A stretch of DNA of 64,000 nt from Burkholderiaceae bacterium 16 (GTDB lineage Bacteria; Pseudomonadota; Gammaproteobacteria; Burkholderiales; Burkholderiaceae), in contig JYOD01000064.1 of NCBI GenBank assembly GCA_000955785.1, forward strand, positions 86,252-150,251, in the 5' to 3' direction. Position numbers and translations under genes: made by a program. Under the pieces are notes generated by a model. It saw nothing but the letters and a program-made list of their open reading frames with translations, did not search any database and had not been told where the DNA came from. Of this stretch, positions 1 through 6,853 are shown piece by piece. Within the stretch, counting starts at the first letter, position 1. Every line of letters begins with the position of its first letter.

Positions 1-181
1 ATTTGTCGAGCTTCTCGATGACCTTTCGGTAGGCCGCCGGCACCAGGGTGGACGAGGACAGCAGGTTGGCAGCGCGCTGCATAAGTTCGAAGGATTGCGA
101 CGAGCCGAAGCCCATGGTGATGATCGGCGCGGGTTCGCGCACGGCGGGCGCGCGCATTTGTTCGAGGGTGGCGGTGTTCAT
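1..181 (-). CDS. Phage recombination-region protein, RecT-like candidate (cut by window edge)
   Basis: The ATG at 181 on the minus strand opens a frame that runs off the left edge, so only about 60 N-terminal residues are seen. They read MNTATLEQMRAP, then a segment with GFGSSQSFELMQRAANLL and LVPAAYRK. This style (a large hydrophilic start, then an FELMQR..A.LL..S.LVP block) is common in phage proteins encoded beside a RecB-like nuclease. The downstream-operon partner here is exactly such a nuclease (217-1011). A single-strand annealing role is inferred from this pairing. The body of the protein is outside the window, so the family cannot be confirmed. Confidence 0.5.
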   Translation of the reverse strand, partial: MNTATLEQMRAPAVREPAPIITMGFGSSQSFELMQRAANLLSSSTLVPAAYRKVIEKLDK

Positions 182-216
182 GGTGGTGGTCTCGCTCAGG
201 ATTCAGGAATCTGGGA

Positions 217-1011
217 TCAGGACTTGTAGGGGCAGGTGGCATGCCGCGGGCAGTACTTCGGCGAGCACAGGACGGATTTCCCGTTGCCGTAGAAGGCGCC
301 GGAATGGATCAGGCGCGAGGCGTGCTGCAGTAGGCCGGGCCGCTCTTCGGTGCCCAGCAGCGCGGCGCGCGGCGATTCGATCTCGCCCACGCCAACCCGC
401 TGCGCGGCCGCGGTCTTGCCGGTGTTCAGGCCAACGATCTGCGCAGGCGCGGTGATGGGAATGCCGACGGCGTGTTCCGCCAGCAGCTCGTACACGCCCA
501 GTTGCGGACCGTGGCCGGCCGTGACCGCGATGCCGTCGGCGCCCACGGCGCGCCCGCCGGACTTCAGGTCCGAAATGCCCGCGCCGACGGCGGTGGTGCG
601 TACGCGGTCGGTGGTGCCGGTCAGTGCGATGCCCAGCTCGGGGATCTCCAGGCGCTCGCATGCCACTTCGACGCCGATGTAGTGCTGGCGCGGCGCGATC
701 TCGGCGCAGTAGCGCGAGTGCAGAGCCAGACCGATCCGTTCGGCTTCGGCCGGTTTGGTGTCTTCCCAGTCCACATCGGCATTGCTGTCATAGAGGGTGG
801 CCACGAACGCGCTGGCTGCTTCGTCCGCGGTGATGGGCTGGCCGTCTAGTTCGGCCTGGTCGAAGGCGGCGGTACCGGCGTGGATCGAGGTGCCAAGGTG
901 CGACGGCACGCCGGACGGCAGGCGCATGCCGAGCAGGTGCTTGGCCTCCCAGCGTGCAGGGCAGTCGAAGAGCTCGGCCAGCGAGCTGGCGCGAATGGTG
1001 ATGATGTTCAT
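217..1011 (-). CDS. PD-(D/E)XK nuclease, RecB/Cas4-like phage exonuclease
   Basis: 264 residues from MNIITIRASSLAELFDCPAR. The N-terminal S..E.F.CPARW segment, a conserved H in the LGTSIHAG region, the ISDLKSGG strand (D and K of the nuclease core) and a QLGVYELLAE helix match the RecB-like nuclease fold. The C-terminus has a C-x5-C-x5-C pattern (CSPKYCPRHATCPYKS); with the upstream CPARW cysteine this could hold an iron-sulfur cluster as in Cas4/AddB-type enzymes. The start at 1011 overlaps the stop of the previous gene by ATGA. A role in end resection for phage recombination, with the protein encoded at 1-181, is inferred from context. Confidence 0.75.
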   Translation of the reverse strand: MNIITIRASSLAELFDCPARWEAKHLLGMRLPSGVPSHLGTSIHAGTAAFDQAELDGQPITADEAASAFVATLYDSNADVDWEDTKPAEAERIGLALHSRYCAEIAPRQHYIGVEVACERLEIPELGIALTGTTDRVRTTAVGAGISDLKSGGRAVGADGIAVTAGHGPQLGVYELLAEHAVGIPITAPAQIVGLNTGKTAAAQRVGVGEIESPRAALLGTEERPGLLQHASRLIHSGAFYGNGKSVLCSPKYCPRHATCPYKS

Positions 1012-1142
1012 CGCTGCGGTTCCTTGATCATGTCGATGGCGATGCAGATGGCATCGGCCGGATTGGTGGCGAGTACAGTCAGATCGAGTCCTGCGCCGTG
1101 CACCTGATAGCTGCGGCCGGGGACGATGGGACGGGCGATCAT
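1008..1142 (-). CDS. Small phage protein, unknown function (44 aa)
   Basis: A 44-residue frame starting MIARPIVPGRSYQVHGAG, linked by 4-base stop/start overlaps to both neighbours (1139-1303 upstream, nuclease downstream). The coupled overlaps are the main support. No domain is recognised. It is the fifth gene of the leftward operon that starts at 2118. Confidence 0.6.
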   Translation of the reverse strand: MIARPIVPGRSYQVHGAGLDLTVLATNPADAICIAIDMIKEPQR

Positions 1143-1303
1143 GTGAGCTTCCGATGAGCGGTGGGCTTGATGGGGCTGGTCTTGTTCTGGGCCGCTTCGT
1201 AGACGCAGAAAAGGACGGCCATAGCGACGGTGGTGCCGATCCAGAGGCCAAGCAGCTGAGCCACCGGGTGGCGCGCGAACTTGCGCAGGCGGCTGCTGCT
1301 CAC
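1139..1303 (-). CDS. Small membrane protein, phage left operon (54 aa, GTG start)
   Basis: GTG at 1303 overlaps the TGA of the previous gene (GTGA), and its own TGA overlaps the next ATG (ATGA). The product begins MSSSRLRKFARHPVAQLLGL, followed by one hydrophobic span of about 20 residues (GLWIGTTVAMAVLFCVYEA) and a basic tail. Positive residues before the span suggest the N-terminus is cytoplasmic. It fills what would otherwise be a hole in the operon. Small membrane proteins in phage left arms often affect host physiology or exclusion, but nothing here shows which. Confidence 0.65.
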   Translation of the reverse strand: MSSSRLRKFARHPVAQLLGLWIGTTVAMAVLFCVYEAAQNKTSPIKPTAHRKLT

Positions 1304-1527
1304 GCTGCCCTCGGCAAGTTGTCGACACCCAGGACAGCGATCAGCAGCAGGTGCGCGTGGGCAACTGCCTTGGCTTTGTCGATCGAGTTCCAGACCACGC
1401 GCTTGTCGGCGGCGGCGATGTAGTTGCGCAGCAATGCCACTGCCTGCGGCTTCTTTGCCAGCCCTTCGAGGTAGGCGCGCTCAGCTGCGGTGCCGTAGGA
1501 ATTCTCGGTTTGAGCTATGGACGTCAC
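1300..1527 (-). CDS. Hypothetical phage protein (75 aa, GTG start)
   Basis: The GTG at 1527 is chosen because it overlaps the upstream TGA (GTGA), the coupling used throughout this operon; a longer frame upstream only shadows the neighbouring gene. The product (MTSIAQTENSYGTAAERAY...) is mostly helical: LEGLAKKPQAVALLRNYIAAADK and a hydrophobic LLLIAVLGV near the end. No family is recognised. Confidence 0.6.
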   Translation of the reverse strand: MTSIAQTENSYGTAAERAYLEGLAKKPQAVALLRNYIAAADKRVVWNSIDKAKAVAHAHLLLIAVLGVDNLPRAA

Positions 1528-1799
1528 GCTGTCACTCCCGTCCCGTTGAACAGCAAGTGGTTCGGCTTGGCCTGGCGCATCACGCGAGCCTCGGTGGCGC
1601 GTTCGCGGTCCGTCTCGATACTGGCGCGCGCCATGGCGACCAGCTCGTCGTGCAGGTCGGTGTAGTGCCCGAGTTGGACGATGTCGTGGTCTTCGCGGGG
1701 CATACCCGAGTAGTCGAAGCACTCGATCTGCAGGAACTTGGCCAGCGCGTTGGTCCGGTCTTGCGGCGAGATGTGACTGAGGATTTCGGCGGGGGTCAT
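1524..1799 (-). CDS. Hypothetical phage protein (91 aa)
   Basis: ATG at 1799, MTPAEILSHISPQDRTNALA, 91 residues, charged and probably all-helical, with a DHDIVQLGHYTDLHDELVAM segment. Located 13 bases after the first gene of the operon. No domain is recognised; coding is supported by translational coupling to the next gene (GTGA) and by the lack of a better frame on either strand. Confidence 0.6.
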   Translation of the reverse strand: MTPAEILSHISPQDRTNALAKFLQIECFDYSGMPREDHDIVQLGHYTDLHDELVAMARASIETDRERATEARVMRQAKPNHLLFNGTGVTA

Positions 1800-1812
1800 G
1801 GCCAGGTCCCCT

Positions 1813-2118
1813 TCAGGCCGCCAGCAGCTCGGCGGCGAGCTTGGCGGTGTCGATGACGCGGTTGGCCTGGGCGGCGGCGCGGGCCTCGGCCGCTGCGTGC
1901 ATGCGCTTGGCTTGGGCGACCAGGTCGCGCGCCTCGGCGTGGTCGATCTTGGAAATGCCGTTGTGCGGCATGAAGGAATAGAACTGCTCGCCGCGCACGA
2001 GGACATAGGCGTCCGGCGCGAATCCCGGGGTAGGGATCTTGGCGATGACGGTCAGGCCGGCCAGGAACCCCACCTTGACCTGTTGACCCACTTCCCACGA
2101 CTGCTTGGCTTTGCTCAT
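1813..2118 (-). CDS. First gene of the leftward early operon, unknown function (101 aa)
   Basis: Starts MSKAKQSWEVGQQVKVGFLA after a clear GGAG seven bases upstream. The N-terminal half looks like a small beta-barrel (VGQQVKVGFLAGLTVIAKI, then YVLVRGEQFYSFMPHNGISKI) and the C-terminal half is an alanine-rich helix (ARDLVAQAKRMHAAAEARAAAQANRV). It is the promoter-proximal gene behind the operator region at 2163-2215, so it should be expressed on induction with the recombination genes. Function unknown. Confidence 0.7.
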   Translation of the reverse strand: MSKAKQSWEVGQQVKVGFLAGLTVIAKIPTPGFAPDAYVLVRGEQFYSFMPHNGISKIDHAEARDLVAQAKRMHAAAEARAAAQANRVIDTAKLAAELLAA

Positions 2119-2162
2119 CTCTGTCTCCGGCGAACCGCTGCGAACTTCAGCGGTGTGAACGA

Positions 2163-2191
2163 AGTTTAGAACGCTAACCTGATAAAGTAAA
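2163..2191 (-). promoter_or_regulatory. Candidate leftward early promoter pL
   Basis: On the minus strand TTTACT (2191-2186) is spaced 17 bases from TAAACT (2168-2163), a 4/6 plus 4/6 match to sigma70 boxes, 45 bases before the first ATG of the leftward operon. The -10 sits in a GTTTAG motif that matches the half-site of the operators at 2196-2215 and 5747-5768, so repressor could cover it. Confidence 0.45.
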
Positions 2192-2195
2192 GAAA

Positions 2196-2215
2196 ACTAA
2201 ACCAAAAAGTTTAGT
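2196..2215. promoter_or_regulatory. Repressor operator palindrome, left operator
   Basis: ACTAAAC-N6-GTTTAGT, perfect arms of 7 bases, just upstream of the candidate pL -35. The same CTAAAC/GTTTAG arms with the same 6-base spacer occur between the repressor and cro genes (5747-5768), as expected for one CI-type dimer controlling both divergent early promoters. Confidence 0.65.
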
Positions 2216-2305
2216 GTCCTACGTCAGAGGGGGGGTGAACGGGGGGGGGGCGCGACAGCGCATCGCCGCCTAGGCTGGTCTGGAGTGAGCCTTGGGGAGG
2301 TGGGG

Positions 2306-2485
2306 ATGGAACCGGACGAAGTAATCCGCCAGTTCGAGTAGCTGGCGCTGGACGACGGAATGCAGCTGCCGATCGACGACGCGAGAGCTGACCTCGCGAT
2401 GCTGCTGGCCGATCCGGCTATTCAGGGGAAGGAGAGGGTGCTGCTGACGGAGGTGGGGGCGACCCTACACCGGCTAGGATCTTGA
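2306..2485 (+). pseudogene. Small phage gene broken by an in-frame TAG
   Basis: A strong GGGGAGG ribosome binding site precedes ATG 2306. The frame reads MEPDEVIRQFE, meets TAG at 2339-2341, then continues without interruption as LALDDGMQLPIDDARADLAM... to a TGA at 2485, giving 60 codons in all. The amphipathic, coding-like character on both sides of the stop and the good start signal suggest one point mutation in a small gene. Reinitiation at the internal ATG (LALDDGM) is possible. Apart from this, 2216-2601 shows a 10-G run and nothing else recognisable. Confidence 0.5.
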
Positions 2486-2601
2486 CGCGCGGATGAGGGC
2501 GGCGCAGCGCTTGTGATGTCCGAGGGCTCCAGGGCGTCTCGGCGATGTGCGTTTTGTATCCCACGGGCGGCAACGCACGCCCGATGGGTGCGCTCATTAA
2601 C

Positions 2602-3285
2602 TTAATAGTTCACATTAGTTCCTGGCGGCGGCGGCCGACTGCCGACAAGAACCTGGGGTACTCCTTTGCCTGGCGCGCCCTCGATGTCTCCTTCCAGCGC
2701 GCGAATTTCTATGCCTGCCGCTGCGAATGCTGAAGCCAGGACCCGCCCAGTTGGTGACGTGCAGTTGCTCACCTTAACCCCAATTGCCCGCTCCCAACCG
2801 GAATAGTAGTGATCCGTGTATCCCGCCGCCTGAATGGCCTCACGGATATCTTGTTGGAATACGACAGCTTCCGGGTCAGTGTCGACAAATTGCACCCATA
2901 TTTCCGATCGATGCTCACGCGGCAACTCGCTCAATACACTGATGAAGGTGTCATTCTGATGTTTGCCGAGTCGTCTCCACGCAGACAGCAACCTTAGTCT
3001 TTCGATCTCTATTTGAGCTTCTGACACTTTTTCGAGTGCCGCCGCTGCCTTGGCATTGCTTTCTGAGATTGATTTTCTAGCTCTGCGCTCCCCCATTACA
3101 CCGAAAGCGAATACACCGCTTGTCCCGATCACAACGACTCCGGAACCTATAAACGTCATTAAATTCGCTGATATATCATTGGTCGCTATCATTACGAGTA
3201 TGGCGCCAATGATCAGAACGCCGTTGGATAGGAGGAATAGTCGATCAATCCAATTGGCATTTTTCTGTGCGAGAGCTTCAATCAC
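2602..3285 (-). CDS. Two-TM membrane protein with cytosolic C-terminal domain, likely cargo
   Basis: The GTG at 3285 is preferred because AGAGGAAA lies just upstream. 227 residues: a short N-terminus, two hydrophobic spans (about residues 15-37 and 43-65), a helical linker rich in K/E/A (RRARKSISESNAKAAAALEKV), then a soluble alpha/beta domain ending in VPQVLVGSRPPPPG. Base composition is clearly more AT-rich than its neighbours, which suggests separate acquisition. It is transcribed with the lipoprotein gene upstream, in the immunity region that stays active in lysogens. A role in exclusion or defence is possible from position only. Confidence 0.7.
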   Translation of the reverse strand: MIEALAQKNANWIDRLFLLSNGVLIIGAILVMIATNDISANLMTFIGSGVVVIGTSGVFAFGVMGERRARKSISESNAKAAAALEKVSEAQIEIERLRLLSAWRRLGKHQNDTFISVLSELPREHRSEIWVQFVDTDPEAVVFQQDIREAIQAAGYTDHYYSGWERAIGVKVSNCTSPTGRVLASAFAAAGIEIRALEGDIEGAPGKGVPQVLVGSRPPPPGTNVNY

Positions 3286-3410
3286 GGATTTCCTCTGTCG
3301 ATACAAAATTGGCTCTGTGGTTTTGGAAGCAGGTCGCTTGCACCTTATTCTCTGTGCCGACTAGTATGGGGGGAGCGTGTCCCGCCAATCCGACCGTCAG
3401 GCTGAAGCTC

Positions 3411-3905
3411 TTACCACTTCACAGCCGTGTACGGCTTCAGCTCGCCATTCATGGCGTCGGCCATGATGATCTGGGCCATGGTTCCCTTCACCGCCCTGAC
3501 TGTTTCCCTCTGCGCGACCTTTCCGCCGACCACGACCTCGATCTTGATGAACTCGCAGGGTGCCTTGCAGCTCATGACGCCGACCTCTGTGGAGGATGCG
3601 ATCGATGCTACCTTGTGGAGGCCATCCTTTTCTCCAAGGTAGCGAATCATGCGAAGCGGCGAGGCGGCTTTGCCAGCCTTACGATCATTTTCCGAGAGTG
3701 CTTCTTCGTAGCCGTACTCGCCGTCCTCTTCTAGGGCGTAGTAGTGCGTCGGCTTCGGCGGAGGGGGTGGAGGGATAACTACCGCTAGCGGGGCAGCAGT
3801 CGGCTGACTCTCGGTCTGTTGCGGCGCTTCTGTTTTGCCGCAACTGGCAAGCAGAACCACCAGCGCTGAGCCGGCAATGAGGGGGGAGTGGCTCTTTCGT
3901 GACAT
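3411..3905 (-). CDS. Lipoprotein, likely lysogenic cargo
   Basis: 164 residues from MSRKSHSPLIAGSALVVLL. A basic start, a hydrophobic core and the lipobox LLASC (Cys about residue 22) make this a signal-peptidase-II substrate. After the Cys comes a disordered Q/P/T linker with a run of six prolines, then a soluble domain with two Cys (MSCKAPCEF) that could form a disulfide. The start has GGGA upstream; longer frames read only antisense-like sequence. It lies 98 bases downstream of the large repressor gene in the same direction, so repressor-linked expression in the lysogen is plausible. Function unknown. Confidence 0.75.
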   Translation of the reverse strand: MSRKSHSPLIAGSALVVLLASCGKTEAPQQTESQPTAAPLAVVIPPPPPPKPTHYYALEEDGEYGYEEALSENDRKAGKAASPLRMIRYLGEKDGLHKVASIASSTEVGVMSCKAPCEFIKIEVVVGGKVAQRETVRAVKGTMAQIIMADAMNGELKPYTAVKW

Positions 3906-4003
3906 GTTTTTCCCAATGCCCTTTACGGGCTGGCCCAGCTTAACGACTCGATGCCTGGATTCGCCACCCCTCAGAACGGTGGAAAGAGCGCTGCTCCGTT
4001 GTG

Positions 4004-5011
4004 TCAGTCCGGCCTCCAAGCCGACGCCTTCACAATGCCGGCGACATAGTGCAGCCGCTCGATCTGGTCCTGCGGAATCCGCAGCATGCCGTGGCGCTCG
4101 TTCACGGATGACAGGTGTATGACGCCGTCGCGGACATAGGCCAGTTCCTTCACCATGACGCGGCCGTCCTGGGACTTCACCAGGACCTCATCGCCGTTCG
4201 TCACGGCCCGGTTCGGCTCGATGACCACAAACTCGTTGTGCTTGACGCGCGGCCGCATGGAATCCCCGTTGCAGCGCAGACCATATGCGTCGGGATCATT
4301 CGTGGGGAAGGTGAGAAAGCCATCGCCGTAGCCGACGGGATACTCGATGTCCGAGAAATGGCCGTTGTCGCCGAGTTGTGCCATGCCAACCACTGGAATG
4401 CGCTTGAATCTGCTTGGGGGGATTGTGACGATGTCGAACGGAAGGCTCGGTTCGTCCAGCTCAGCTTCTAGCAGATTGCTGAGCATCGGGGCGCCGACGC
4501 CATTGATCAACCATGTCGGGCTGTAGTCGTAAGCTTCCTGCAGCTTGACCGCGTGGTGCAGCGGCAGCTTTGGTGCGCCTGGCTCAAGCCAGCTTCTGGC
4601 CACCGCCGTCTCGATGCCCAGCAGGGCCGAGAGGGTGCCAACGTCCAGGTGCTGCTCTGCCATCACGATCAGCAGTCGTTCAGGCGGCGTGGTGCCCCCC
4701 TCTGCGCCGGACGTGAGCTTGATGATGGTGTCTAGATCGGATGGCAGCCGGCGGCTTTCCGTTGCCAGGCGGGGGCTGATCGCGTCGATCTCGACATCGA
4801 GGCCTCGCGCGAAGGCCACCGCGATGTTCACGCTGAGCGGCAGCTGCCCGGCCAGGTACTGCGTGATCTGGGGGCCGATCTCATGGCGGCGCGCGAATTC
4901 TGCAACGCTGAAGGGCCCCTTGTGCTGTGTGAAAAGGGCGCTCAGCCGTTCAGCGTCCTCGAGCTGCCAGGCCTCCAGGGTTCTGCGAGCGCGCCACCTA
5001 GGTGCACTCAT
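4004..5011 (-). CDS. CI-like S24 repressor with two N-terminal DNA-binding domains
   Basis: 335 residues. Residues about 23-85 form one HTH-like domain (FSVAEFARRHEIGPQITQYL, then PLSVNIAVAFARGLDV...SPRLA). Residues about 108-172 form a second (LDVGTLSALLGIETAVARSWL, LHHAVKLQEAYDYSPTWLI) that resembles the single HTH of the adjacent repressor. Residues about 200-330 are a LexA/CI-type S24 domain with Ser251 (GDSMRP) and Lys288 (VMVKEL). Instead of a canonical Ala-Gly cleavage pair the region reads MAQLGDNG. The gene lies 12 bases downstream of the second repressor. Known family role: repression relieved by RecA-stimulated self-cleavage. The double-HTH layout is unusual and could bridge sites or bind a composite operator. 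Confidence 0.85.
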   Translation of the reverse strand: MSAPRWRARRTLEAWQLEDAERLSALFTQHKGPFSVAEFARRHEIGPQITQYLAGQLPLSVNIAVAFARGLDVEIDAISPRLATESRRLPSDLDTIIKLTSGAEGGTTPPERLLIVMAEQHLDVGTLSALLGIETAVARSWLEPGAPKLPLHHAVKLQEAYDYSPTWLINGVGAPMLSNLLEAELDEPSLPFDIVTIPPSRFKRIPVVGMAQLGDNGHFSDIEYPVGYGDGFLTFPTNDPDAYGLRCNGDSMRPRVKHNEFVVIEPNRAVTNGDEVLVKSQDGRVMVKELAYVRDGVIHLSSVNERHGMLRIPQDQIERLHYVAGIVKASAWRPD

Positions 5012-5023
5012 GGTCCGGTCGCG

Positions 5024-5737
5024 TCAGGCGCTGGGCACATGCAAGGGGGATCCGCGCGGGATGATGGCTGCGATCCTGTGGATCGTCTGCACCGTTTCCA
5101 GGGGGCGTGTCATCGGCGGCACGCCGTTATTGATCGAGCCCAGGCACACCTCGTCGTCGCGGACCCAGAGCAGCTCTTTAGCGACTGCGCTGCCATCCCG
5201 GAACTTGACCACGACGTCGTCGCCGGGTTGCGCCTCGAAGCTGGGCTCAACCAGGATGAACTCGCCGCTCTTGATCCGTGGACGCATGCTGTCCCCCCGG
5301 ACGCGCAGGCCATAAGCCGACGGGTCACGGGTGGGCATGATAATCCAGCCATCACCTTGATCTGGCGGGTAGTCGTGGATGCTGATGTATCCGTCGGGGC
5401 CGCCTTGGGCTTGTCCCACGACAGGAACTTGTCGGCCTTTGGGCAGGCGCTGGAAGTCGCTGTCGGCAAATGCCTTGAGCTCCTCGTCCGCCGGTGCTTC
5501 GCCGTCATTGGCCGCAGCTGCCGCCACCTTCTTTTCACCCTTCTCCATGACGATCCACAAGGCGTTGTAGCCGTAGGCATCTTGGATGCCTACGGCGTAT
5601 TCCAGCTTTATGGATTTGATCTGGCCGCTCAGCCACTGGCTCACCGTTCCTTTGGTAACGCCGGCGGCCTTCGCCAGCGCTACAGCTTCGGCGCCAGTTT
5701 CGTCCAGGATCGCTTGCATTCGTTCGCTTAGGGTCAT
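5024..5737 (-). CDS. CI-like S24 phage repressor
   Basis: 237 residues with an HTH at about 15-65 (VALAKAAGVTKGTVSQWLSG), an Ala/Asp/Glu-rich linker and an S24 domain with Ser150 (GDSMRP) and Lys187 (AVAKEL). The predicted cleavage segment is VVGQAQGGPDG, so the usual Ala-Gly is replaced by Ala-Gln-Gly-Gly. The start at 5737 has no Shine-Dalgarno and lies right behind the operator cluster, suggesting a leaderless autoregulated transcript like lambda cI from pRM. It is the immediate neighbour of the divergent cro-like gene and so the best candidate for the immunity repressor. Confidence 0.88.
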   Translation of the reverse strand: MTLSERMQAILDETGAEAVALAKAAGVTKGTVSQWLSGQIKSIKLEYAVGIQDAYGYNALWIVMEKGEKKVAAAAANDGEAPADEELKAFADSDFQRLPKGRQVPVVGQAQGGPDGYISIHDYPPDQGDGWIIMPTRDPSAYGLRVRGDSMRPRIKSGEFILVEPSFEAQPGDDVVVKFRDGSAVAKELLWVRDDEVCLGSINNGVPPMTRPLETVQTIHRIAAIIPRGSPLHVPSA

Positions 5738-5746
5738 TTTTAGAAA

Positions 5747-5768
5747 TCTAAACCAAAGTCGGTTTAGA
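5747..5768. promoter_or_regulatory. Repressor operator palindrome, right operator
   Basis: TCTAAACC-N6-GGTTTAGA, perfect 8-base arms, between the divergent repressor and cro-like genes. A second overlapping dyad, TTTAGA-N2-TCTAAA (5739-5752), and a further GGTTTAG half-site at 5784-5790 inside the cro promoter give a multi-site operator. The arms match the left operator at 2196-2215. Confidence 0.7.
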
Positions 5769-5772
5769 GGGC

Positions 5773-5801
5773 TTGATAGTGACGGTTTAGAGTTCTATAC
5801 T
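5773..5801 (+). promoter_or_regulatory. Early rightward promoter pR
   Basis: TTGATA (5773-5778), 17-base spacer, TATACT (5796-5801): 5/6 and 5/6 matches to sigma70 boxes. The spacer contains a repressor half-site. The -10 ends seven bases before the ATG of the cro-like gene, so transcription should start at or next to the A of that ATG, giving a leaderless mRNA. Confidence 0.75.
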
Positions 5802-5808
5802 CCGTGGC

Positions 5809-6069
5809 ATGAACGCACGCGAACTCATCCAGGCCCTCGGTGGCCCCCAGGCTGTCATTAGCGAGACAGGTCTCAGTAAAGGCCGGATTTCGCAATGGCA
5901 GACGAGCAACCACATTCCTCGGCCGTGGGTGATGTTTCTGCGTGCGCGATTTCCAGATGCCGTTGACTGGGATCAGGTGGATCTGGCGGATCGAGAGGAG
6001 CTGAAGCCCTCGAAGAAGAGGGGGCGCCCCAAGTCCGCCACCCGCCTCGACCATCCCGAGGCCGCTTAA
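5809..6069 (+). CDS. Cro-like DNA-binding protein
   Basis: 86 residues, first gene rightward from the immunity operators. The N-terminal HTH is MNARELIQALGGPQAVISET followed by GLSKGRISQWQTSNHIPRPW, with the recognition helix about GLSKGRISQW. The C-terminus is basic (KPSKKRGRPKSATR) and resembles an AT-hook-like GRP motif. No Shine-Dalgarno is visible; position relative to pR implies a leaderless message. Role by position: antagonist of the CI repressors during lytic growth. A YdaS-type regulator is the alternative name for the same kind of fold. Confidence 0.8.
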   Translation: MNARELIQALGGPQAVISETGLSKGRISQWQTSNHIPRPWVMFLRARFPDAVDWDQVDLADREELKPSKKRGRPKSATRLDHPEAA

Positions 6070-6152
6070 AAGCGACCCGACCACTACGACTTTTGCCGCG
6101 CCTCTCGGCGCGCCACAACTGAACGGGCTGCGGCCCGACCGGGGGAATCACC

Positions 6153-6239
6153 ATGCTGCGACGTACGCAGATGGCTGCACATGACCAGAGTAGGCGCGTT
6201 TGCGCCGGCCGGGCCGCTTTCTGCAGGGGCGCCCGGTGA
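6153..6239 (+). CDS. Possible 28-aa ORF between cro and cII
   Basis: ATG 6153 follows GGGGGAA and encodes MLRRTQMAAHDQSRRVCAGR plus 8 residues. Very basic with two Cys. It is the only frame with a good start signal in the 281-base gap between the cro-like and cII-like genes. The gap also holds a CGCGCC-TCTC-GGCGCG hairpin at 6097-6112 without a T-run. Coding is uncertain. Confidence 0.3.
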   Translation: MLRRTQMAAHDQSRRVCAGRAAFCRGAR

Positions 6240-6350
6240 TGGCATCCGTTTCCCATTTTTCCCTTTTCCTGCCGGCGGCCTTGGCGCGCCAGCTGCGTTG
6301 TCTTGTTGGAATGAATCGTATGAAACGGTTGCAGCACTTGGGAGCATCAC

Positions 6351-6617
6351 ATGCCTAGCCTGGAAAGCGCGGTCCTCAGCCGTGTTGCTCCCATGACCCA
6401 GAAGCGCGTTGCAGAGCTGATCGGCGTCGAGCCGACGAACTTTTCGCGTTTCCTGAACAACAGCGGGCACAGCCTGTCGTTCGCCAAGATCTGCCAGCTG
6501 TTCGTAGTACTCGAGCTGGATGTCGTTGCGCCCGGGGATGGCAGCACCGTTTGCGTGCCGCGCGCCGAGTACGAGGCGCTGCGCTGCCTGGCGAAGAAGG
6601 GATTGGAAAGCACGTGA
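6351..6617 (+). CDS. CII-like transcriptional activator
   Basis: 88 residues. The N-terminal pattern (LESAVLSRVAPMTQKRVAEL, GVEPTNFSRFL, then a SFAKICQLFVVLELDV helix) closely follows the CII layout of lambdoid phages: short helix, HTH, then a C-terminal helix. GGGAG lies seven bases upstream of the ATG. It sits directly downstream of cro, as CII does. Family role: activates repressor synthesis for lysogeny. A generic phage HTH activator is the fallback. A 15-codon ORF (6311-6358) overlaps its start and could couple translation. Confidence 0.75.
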   Translation: MPSLESAVLSRVAPMTQKRVAELIGVEPTNFSRFLNNSGHSLSFAKICQLFVVLELDVVAPGDGSTVCVPRAEYEALRCLAKKGLEST

Positions 6618-6853
6618 TGGACGAGCAAACCTTGTGGGCCATCCACATTGCAGGCTCAGATGACATCGTCCCTGCGCCGTCGAAGGACTCGGCAGAGCGC
6701 GAGGCAGCGATCTTGAACCGCTATTTCGCATCCATGAGCCGGCGTGAGAACGCGCCGACGCTGCGCGCCGCGGTGGTCGAGTGGCCGTATGCGGCGTTGG
6801 ACCACACGAAGCTGCTCGGCCGCGATTGGGATAAAGAGGGGAACCGGAAATGA
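6617..6853 (+). CDS. Hypothetical early phage protein (78 aa)
   Basis: ATG 6617 overlaps the stop of the cII-like gene (TGATG), which fixes the start better than any upstream codon. The product starts MDEQTLWAIHIAGSDDIVPA, followed by an Asp/Glu-rich helix (SKDSAEREAAILNRYF) and an AVVEWPYAALDHTKL segment. This layout is common in small phage proteins of Proteobacteria with no known function. Confidence 0.65.
   Translation: MDEQTLWAIHIAGSDDIVPAPSKDSAEREAAILNRYFASMSRRENAPTLRAAVVEWPYAALDHTKLLGRDWDKEGNRK

Noticed and set aside
1..2118. Integrase gene expected at the end of the left operon
   Set aside because: No tyrosine or serine recombinase motif anywhere in the window; it probably lies left of position 1.
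6097..6112. CGCGCC-TCTC-GGCGCG hairpin between cro and cII as a terminator
   Set aside because: No T-run on the downstream side in either direction; could still be a Rho-related or antitermination element.
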